64,000 nt of DNA from Bryopsis sp. KO-2023. Its lineage: Eukaryota > Chlorophyta > Ulvophyceae > Bryopsidales > Bryopsidaceae. The notes beneath the pieces are model-generated. The model was given only the letters and a program-made list of their open reading frames with translations, searched no databases and was not told the DNA's origin. The DNA lies in assembly GCA_030272585.1 (NCBI GenBank), contig BSYQ01000001.1, positions 3,534,001 through 3,598,000 on the forward strand. Reading direction: 5' to 3'. Below are positions 56,775-64,000 of this stretch, one piece after another (position 1 is the stretch's first letter; each line of letters starts with the position of its first letter). Made by a program: the position numbers and the translations under genes.

Positions 56775-59700
56775 ATGGCTGGCCTTGCGTTTCATGTGGC
56801 GTGCCCTCACACCGGGTAGGCTGCCGCTGCAAACCCCCCTCCCCCCCCCTCCCCTTTCTGGGATTTGCTTCAGCAACCACTAACTCGAGCTGCAAAAAGT
56901 GCAATAGAACCTTCAGTGGGGGAACAACACCTTTGTTTTTCTTTTCCTCATGATTGAACAGGACGGCTATTTGCTACTGCTCCTTGGGGAACCCACCTTC
57001 GGTGTCTGATGCTTCCAAATCGCAGAAATATTTTCAGGAAGCGAAAAAGCTGTGGGAAATATGGAAGAACTCCCACAACTTGTTCGACAAACCCCACGGA
57101 GTCGATGTTCTGGTGAGGTTTGAATCTTTTTTTTGCTTTTTCTGTGGAAGCTTCTGAATGATGCATTCTCATGGTGTGGGTTTCGGAACCACGTGGAAAA
57201 ATAGGAGGGTTGTCGAGATGCTGCTCGATTCAATTTGAAATCCCCAACCTTTGAAGGAGAAAAAAAAACAAGCAATGATATTTGGTATGTGTGTGGATTT
57301 GGGCAGGTGCCGATTTTGTACAAGAGAGAGATAATGCCATTCGATGACTGCGTTGATGAAACAGGTCAGAATTTTGACAAAAAAAAATACAAATAGAAAA
57401 TCAGGAATAAAGATCAGTCATGATCGGTTGTGGGACAGTAGAATATTATTGAATAGGAAAATCGGGGGAGTGGGGGTTCTCTGGATTTTTGATCAAGATT
57501 CCATAGTGCAATGTGTGGAAATCTGTTTCGGTTCTTTTTTTTAATTATTTTATTTTATTTTTGGGGGGTCGATGTGCAGTGCTTCCAACGCAACAAGAGG
57601 CCGAACAGAATATCGAAGAGGCAGAAAAAGCTGCCAACGATGCTGCTTTCAGGGCTGCCAGAATCTCAACCGCGGCCGGAGTGCAATATCAACTCCCATC
57701 AGGTGTGGAAGTAGACCTCAGCTCCCTGTCAAAACCAGAAAGAGCGGAAAGGAGCAGCGATGCCATCCAGAAAGAAATTCTGAAAACGGAGGCGGAGCTG
57801 AAATCTATAGAGGAAGAAAGGTCCAGCTTGGACGCCAAAACCGTCGCAGAGGAGCAGGACGTCAAGGCCGCGCTTGTGGCAGCCCAGCAAAAATTGACCG
57901 AAATGCAGATGATCAAAAAAAGGGGTGAGAGATGAGGATTTTTTTCCATCCAAAGTAAAGTACTTGAGCTTCGTGTAAAAAACCAAAAAACAACAAATTT
58001 TGAGCAATAAAGTGAAAATAGTGCTCAAATTCGTAATTGGCTCTGTTTTATTGTGTTTCCATTAAGGGTTGATGGGTTTTTTTCAGTCGCCTGTCCAGCT
58101 GTTTCTATAGTTTCAATATTTTTGCTAACTTTCTGGGTGTTGCTGTGTGCAGGGAGGCCAAGGCAATCTAGTCAGGTTGGTTTGAACCCTCTGAATGTGG
58201 CACAAGATTCAATAGACCAGGTGATATTTTTAGATGTTTTGTCCGAAGAGTGAGGCAACCCAGCCTCCAGTCAGCAGACTGGCAGACTGGACATTTCTTG
58301 CTAGTTGTAGCGGAACAGTAGTCTGACGGTAATGAACCGCTCCTTGTAGCTCAAAAAAAAAAAGCAGGGAAAAATATCTGGGATCTGGAGACAATATTTG
58401 CAGAGGGGTGCATCCATATCGTTCGCACAACAGAGGGTTTTTTAAATTGTGTTGTTGGAAAAATAGAATGGGGCTCAGGCAGCCATTCAAAATTTATGAA
58501 ACGTGACGGGTGAAGGTTAAAAGAGAGGAACGTCATCAGATGGGGCGAATTTTAAATAGATTTTGCCTGAATGCATGCAGATGCTAGGGAATATCGACAC
58601 TCGGGAGCTCGAGCCGATCCCAGTTGGCGTGCGCCCAAAAAGGGGAAGGCGGGCTCCGAGGGAGGAAAGGCGTTTCTTGAGAAAATCAGAGTTTTCGCCC
58701 AGTCTGATCGGCCGTCAGCTACAGGTGGAAAAAGATGAAAAAAATCATCCTTTCCAGCTCATTGGGTGAAACTTTTTTTGTGCAGTATTTTCATCAAGAA
58801 TTCTTTTTTCTGTCGTTTGGAAAAACTCTGTCGTCAAGAAAACTGGTTAAAAATATTGAAATTTGTTGCGTCTGTTTGAAGAAGATCCTGTGAATCGTCG
58901 TGAAAACTATGATTTGGCTGGAAAAAAGAAATCCAGGAAATATTAACTTTGAAAATAGATTTCTTTTCCAACTTTAAATGCAGGTGTTCTGGCCGCCAGA
59001 CAAAACATGGTGGACTGTGGCGATTCGAGACATTCAATTGGAAACAAACACGGCAACCCTGCTATATGACACAGGTGGGTGAAACTCCTTTTTCATTGAA
59101 CACATATCTGGAAGCAATGGAGGGAAAATAGAAAAAAGGGATGCGTGCGCTGGTTTTTCTGAACCTAAATTTTGAATCTTGAGGTGATTTTCAAAAAAAA
59201 AAAAAAAGAAAATGAAAGATGCTTTTTTCGAACAAATCAGATACAGAAAAAGGAGAAGAGTGAAAAAAAATTAATAATGGGCCTTGTTTTTAAATAAAAC
59301 AAAAACAAGGTCCATTTTTTTTTAATTGAAAATAAAAATGGCTGATGGGCACTGCTATAATGCACTGTTTTTTTTTGTTTTGCTGCAGGGGAAACAGAAG
59401 AGGTTGATTTTAAGAAATTGATCGATTCTAGGGAAGTAGCTTGGCCTGTTGGGGAGGAGCCGTCTCAGGTGGGACGATGAAATTGAAATAGAGGGGGGAG
59501 GGGAGGGGCGGGGGGGGGGGGGGGGGGAGCTATTCGATGTTTTGGAGGGTATTAAAATAGGATTGTAGGATGATGTATTAACCATAAGTTCAAGCGACGT
59601 TGGGTGGGGTCCGGGGAATGCCAAGGAGGAAAAAAAAGAAAAATCTCTATGAATGGGGATGTAGTGAGGTTATGTAAGGGGGGGGGCTAGTAGTGTAAAT

Positions 59701-61044
59701 GATAAGTCAAGATCAAGTTCATCAAAATAAACGCAATGTAACGATTTCTGTCCCTCTGATTTATCTGTGCCGGTTCCCAATTTTGCCAAGTGCATCTATG
59801 ACTCACTCGAGTATTTCTGCAGTCATCCTTTCATAATCCGACCTGGTTGGGGTGAGTTTGGGAATGCATTCTGGAATTTCCCTTACTAATGTGCATGGGA
59901 TATACGGCGACTCGGATGGGTGGGTGGGCTAGCTTGTTGTCCTTCTTTTGGTCACACAAATCTATTTTGATACCTTTTTGTGCGAGTTCTCTGCTTCAAC
60001 CATCATCTGAGCATGTGCTTTGAGTGAATTCCCGAGGATGATGTTGCAGATAATTTTTGGGAAAAAGGTGTGCACTGCTGCGACTCATCGGCAAAAGACA
60101 CCAGTGTTTGAAATGCTTGCGGTATCTGGGATGGTGGAGTACTGATGGAGCTCTCTGTTTTTCACAATTTCAGAAAATTTCAGATCAAGTCGAGTATATC
60201 TTACCCCAGCTGCTGATATGTTCCTGCAGGTAGGACAAGAGAGTTTTCATCCTTTTCGTTTTTGCTGAGAAAAAGTGCGTTTTTCGTTTCAGGAAGAACA
60301 CCAGGCATTCTGCACATCAACAGCTGACACCGACCTGACTCTGGCAGGTGCAATGGGTGCACTCGGGGACGGCGTGGTGTTGAAAGAAAAAAACGATGTG
60401 GGTGTTGAGTTTTCGGACGGGGCGGTGTACATGGTTTTGACAGTTCCAGAAGTTGCTGCTCTGGGGTCTGAAGCCATGGGTCAAGATGTCCAGGTGTGGA
60501 ATGCTGTTCAGGGGAAAAAAGAAGTGAAAGAGGGAGATCTTTCATTTCGTTCTGAAATGTGACGCTCAACATGAGGGCAGCCAGATCATCCGCATGCATG
60601 ATTCTCTTCCCACAGAAAACTGCCTTGTATGACTTCGAATGAAAGATGGTTCAGTCATCATCTTTCATGCTGTTGTATTTATTGCTCGAACATGGCTATT
60701 GTGAGCAGGATTTTCCAGACTATTTTCAGGAGTGATTTTTTTGCTGTTGGATCGTTCGACTGTTTTTTGACCCAAGTGCAGTGTGCAATAAGACGGTGGG
60801 GTTGAAATGGCAGGTATTCTGGCAACAAGAGAAGAAGTGGGCCGATGCGATCATTTCCAATGTCAGCCTCGAGGAAGAAATGGTCACCGTGGAGTATGGG
60901 TTTGGACTGGGTGTGAGCTTGCATTCTTCACAAAATTGCGTCCTGAGATTTGCGGGCTGATGTCCCATAGAATTCGTTTCTTACCTCGGTCATTCAGCAG
61001 AATCCAGCCATGAGGAGGAAGGGGCGATTGTTGATAATCTTTAA
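56775..61044 (+). CDS. Tandem Tudor-like protein, probably chromatin-associated
   Basis: Eleven exons join in phase (56775-56815, 56962-57112, 57307-57364, 57580-57924, 58153-58220, 58581-58724, 58984-59074, 59389-59468, 60293-60493, 60814-60910, 60971-61044) to give 449 residues. The N-terminal domain (about 1-85, beginning MAGLAFHVACPHTGT) is one I cannot name. A coiled coil follows (about 90-200), then a basic AT-hook-like stretch (VRPKRGRRAPREERR). A Tudor-like domain begins VFWPPDKTWWTVAIRD, with LLYDTGETEEVDF. A further segment has GALGDGVVLKEKNDVGVEF, and a second Tudor-like unit begins VFWQQEKKWADAIIS. Both Tudor-like units start at a phase-0 splice acceptor and are split by a phase-1 intron at the same place. 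Tudor domains bind methylated lysine or arginine; the partner here is unknown. No orthologue name can be given. Confidence 0.8.
59510..59527. repeat. Run of 18 G in an intron
   Basis: Eighteen consecutive G, preceded by other G-rich blocks from 59491, within the eighth intron of the Tudor-like gene and on the coding strand. It could form a G-quadruplex. Confidence 0.9.
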
Positions 61045-61657
61045 TCTGTCATTGTTCATAGGACTGGTTCGTTAGTAGGATACTGAAAAGGCATCAGAAC
61101 TGTACAGAACTGGTCCTAGGCTAGCTTAAGTAAGCTCAACCATGTACCATCCATTCATAATTGTAATCACAACCAGCTGGAGATCCAGTCTCGGAATTCT
61201 CCTTTTCCAAGATTATGTAAAACCGTTGCACGATTCTGTCATTGACCATGCGAACGGTCCAATGAAATTGTGAATACTCGATCTTATCGATGAAGGATAA
61301 AGTATTCCTTTTCTTGGCATTGGTTTCGCCGAGTCGGCTATATATATAGCTTCTGTCGGTGTTGGCGCACACGAAAAGGAACTCGAAGAGATACCCCAAG
61401 GTGGCGGCGGTACCTCCCAAGGTACGGTACGGATACGTACTGACACTACGACACGCTGGATCTCACGTGGATGTCGAGCGACTACTTATCCTACCTTCGT
61501 GTCGGAACGCTACTCCTCCATCCGGAGAGAGGTTTTGACGCTTGAGGTTTCATAACCCCCACGTCCTGATCAAATACCCGCTTTTTTGCGCTCATCACGA
61601 TTTCAACAGGTCTTTCAACGAGCGGCAAAATTCTTTGGTGAGCTGAAGAGGGACAAG
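61045..61657. other. Intergenic with a TATA-like palindrome
   Basis: About 610 bp between the Tudor-like stop and the kinase start. The palindrome CTATATATATAG at 61338-61349 is the best TATA-like word and could serve the kinase gene (about 310 bp before its ATG, with a 5'-leader intron ending near 61612) or a minus-strand transcript. A minus-strand open frame (61136-61420) has no ATG that would give a sizeable protein; it could be a last exon of an unseen gene, without recognisable domain. Confidence 0.4.
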
Positions 61658-63388
61658 ATGCCGTTCTGCGGTTTCAGGAGATTTATTGTAATCTGCGGAC
61701 CTGTGGGCGAAGCGGGATGGAGGCCTCACCGACAGGGGTTCGAGGGTACCAGACCTCGGAGCACCTCGGTAGACTCGCCGCGACAGTCCACGTCACTGGC
61801 TGGGCAGGGGGTTGCCCGGTGCGAATCCCCCACCCCTCTCCTTGCAGCGCGCGAAATGACTCCTGCCAACCTCAACAACGCCATGAGTTTGCCTTGGGAG
61901 GCTTTTGAGCACGCCACGTTCGTGGAAACCCTCCCTACTGTAACGACGAAGGCCGGTTTCGATGAGAATTCGGTTTTCTGTGCTTACGACTTCTGCGAGA
62001 AGGTTGGGAGCGGTACGTACGGAACGGTTTACACTGCTGTGGAGAAGAGCACCGGCCGTCGCGTGGCGGTGAAAGAAATCGGCTCAGGTCAAAAAACAGG
62101 CAGGAACAAGAGCAGTGGGTGCAACATGGCCCGGCAGGAGGCCCGCATCATGGAGGCCCTGCAGGATTGCTCCTCGGTGGTCGGGTTCAAGCATTGCTTT
62201 CAGGGGGATGGGAAGAAAAAATACTCCTATATTGTCATGGAGCTGTGCGGTGGCGGTGATCTGGAACATTTCACTGAGGTGAGTTTTATGAATGTTGTTG
62301 ATCCAAGAGATCTCTTGGATCAATCCCTAAGCATGATCCAATATCTATATGCTTAGATGTTAATCTGGACATTAGTCATCGATATCAACACATTGTGTTA
62401 CTTAAAAATGCGTACGATGTTTTAGGGCAAGTTTTGAAATGCAAATCGGGTGCAGCAGTTTGAAAGATGTTGGTATTTTGTTGCAGGAGAATGGTCCTAT
62501 CATGGAGGGGCAGGCTGGTGTTGTGGCATTCGAAGCTCTGAACATGCTGCGAAGCTGCCACCAGAAGAGGATACTCCACGGAGATGTCAAGCCTGCTAAT
62601 TTCATGATCCACTCTGAAATTCAGCACCAAATCTTCAAACACGGCCCGACTCGGTTACTGCGGCCTGGTTGGCTCAAAGGCATCGATTTCGGGACCTGCC
62701 AGCAGCTTGGTGAGCATCTGCTTTGCTCCCCTACCCACCTTCCCAACACAAAACACAGTCGAGAATTTAACTACAATTTAACTGAAAACATACTCCTGAG
62801 TGCTGCAGTTGAAGGCTGCCACAGGTCTATTTCCAAGACAGAGATTTTAGAATTTTTTATTTTATTTTATTTGTTTTTTTCAAGATCTAAAAGAATAATG
62901 TGATTGCATCAGTCTCTTCTGCTGAAAGATGAAATGATTGGCTCCTGTATTTGTTGTATACAGGCTACGGGGGAGTTACGAAACGGGTTGGGACACCGAC
63001 CCACTGGTCTCCTGAGGTTTTCGGCGGCCACTACTACACGGAGGCCGACATGTGGAGTCTCGGCGTCCTGGTCTACGAGCTGATGGCCGGCCGAAATCCT
63101 TTCTTCACGAAGGATGAGGAACGGGCGATGCGGAGTTCGACCGAGATTCTCAGGGCCGTCATGCAGAGGAAGCCAGACTTCAGCTACGGACCTTGGTTGG
63201 AGTGCAGTCCACAGGGGATTGACTTCATCAAAGGTCTGCTGACGCTCGATCCACGAGTGAGAATGAAGGCGTGCGAAGGACTGCAGCATCCCTGGGTGAA
63301 AATGCATCAAACTTGGAGGAAAAAGGAGAGGCCTTTCTTTCAGGGGAAACCTGTTGAACTCGACACGTTCATCCCGTGCTTTGCATGA
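61658..63388 (+). CDS. CDPK-like Ser/Thr protein kinase without EF-hands
   Basis: Three exons join in phase (61658-62278, 62487-62709, 62964-63388) to give 422 residues. The kinase domain (about 110-400) is complete: glycine loop VGSGTYGTVYTAVE, VAVKEI (the ATP-binding Lys), hinge VMELCGGGDLEHF, catalytic loop HGDVKPANFMI, DFGTC, activation-segment GTPTHWSPEVF, ADMWSLGVLVYELMAGRNPF and LTLDPRVRMKACEGLQHPWV. It resembles plant and algal calcium-dependent and CaM-dependent kinases, but the protein stops about 25 residues after the kinase domain, leaving no room for EF-hands. The catalytic loop has Gly where RD kinases have Arg. The N-terminal 110 residues are basic and Ser-rich and may be a targeting region. 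The ATG at 61658 is the first in frame; a leader intron probably ends just upstream. Confidence 0.92.
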
Positions 63389-64000
63389 GTTTACTGTTCC
63401 CAGATAAATTGAAAAATTGGATAAACAAAAGAAAAGACTTTGCCCTAGGCATTACGATGTTTTGTGAATGTGTGTGTGTCGGTGGTCGATCGACGAAAAA
63501 GAGCTAAGAACAAAGGAAAAAAAGGGGGTCGATGCATTGATGGGCATATCTAGCTTGTACGAGAATTTGTTGGCTTTTTATTTAGGAACAGTTTCGGAGA
63601 GAAGAAAATGAATTTAGGGGGGGGGAGGGGGGGAAGATAAAAAGAACGGGATATGAACTATGAGTTCAATAACTGACGAATTTTGACCTTCAATGAGCAA
63701 CATCAATGTGTGCCCAAGGACGGTGCTTCCTTTTGTACATTGTACTTGCATGAAATTTGAGGTGGTTGGCTAAGCATGGATGTCTGCATGGATTTTTAAC
63801 ATTTACGAAGTTTTCCAGATAGAAGAATCTGGAATAAGGAAAACACGAAAAACAAAATGGATGGCGAGAGTAAAAAACGGGAAAGGAAAAAAAAAAAGAG
63901 TGAGACAGTGAGTGAGATATATGAACATGAGGGTTGAATCAAAAAAGAAGAAAAGGGGAAAGTGTGACAATTTTTTTTTCCTCCCCTTTTCTTTTTTTTT
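63389..64000. other. 3' flank of the kinase gene
   Basis: About 610 bp with short G, A and T runs and a TG microsatellite-like stretch near 63470. No coding sequence seen up to the window end. Confidence 0.5.

Overview
The window is nuclear DNA of a photosynthetic eukaryote, most likely a flagellated green alga. Genes are split by many GT-AG spliceosomal introns, lie on both strands without operons, and are separated by low-complexity DNA rich in homopolymers. Plant-lineage genes are present: a CP29-type (Lhcb4) chlorophyll a/b protein, an AP2/B3 transcription factor, a PHD-acetyltransferase of the plant IDM1 type and an ABC1-family kinase. A CEP70-type centrosomal protein points to cells that build centrioles. 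A streptophyte alga such as Mesostigma or a prasinophyte would fit, but the sequence alone does not decide between them. Exon joins below were worked out by eye from splice sites and reading phase; every join listed keeps phase.

Layout. 0-10 kb: a doubtful ORF, a 15-exon CEP70-like gene (minus) and an intronless TFIIS gene (minus). 10-17 kb: a long intergenic stretch, then a four-exon gene (plus) for a 1193-residue protein with two AP2 domains and a B3-like domain, followed by a G/C-capped hairpin. 17-22 kb: a nine-exon ADCK2-like ABC1 kinase gene (plus). 22-27 kb: no clear gene at first, a CTTTT microsatellite, then a minus-strand gene for an acidic, internally repeated, single-pass membrane coiled-coil protein with a minisatellite upstream. 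27-33 kb: MED7 (minus) head-to-head with the TFIIH p44/Ssl1 gene (plus), then a protein with two MAPR (cytochrome b5-like) domains (minus). 33-42 kb: a PHD-GNAT-GATA-like finger protein (minus) head-to-head with a secreted VWA-Cache-C-type-lectin protein carrying a GPI-type tail (plus). 42-47 kb: mostly non-coding, with a small coiled-coil gene. 47-53 kb: a mitochondrial thiamine-diphosphate-type carrier and CP29 (both minus). 53-64 kb: a two-KH-domain RNA-binding protein (minus) head-to-head with a tandem-Tudor-like protein (plus), and a CDPK-like protein kinase without EF-hands (plus).

There is no single pathway. Seven of the genes serve transcription, chromatin or RNA (TFIIS, AP2/B3, MED7, TFIIH p44, PHD-GNAT, KH, Tudor); the others serve centrosome, mitochondrial, photosynthetic, heme-related and cell-surface functions. 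The most unusual items are the AP2-AP2-B3 protein, the VWA-Cache-lectin surface protein, the PHD-GNAT-GATA-like protein, the tandem Tudor protein and the repeat-built acidic coiled-coil protein.
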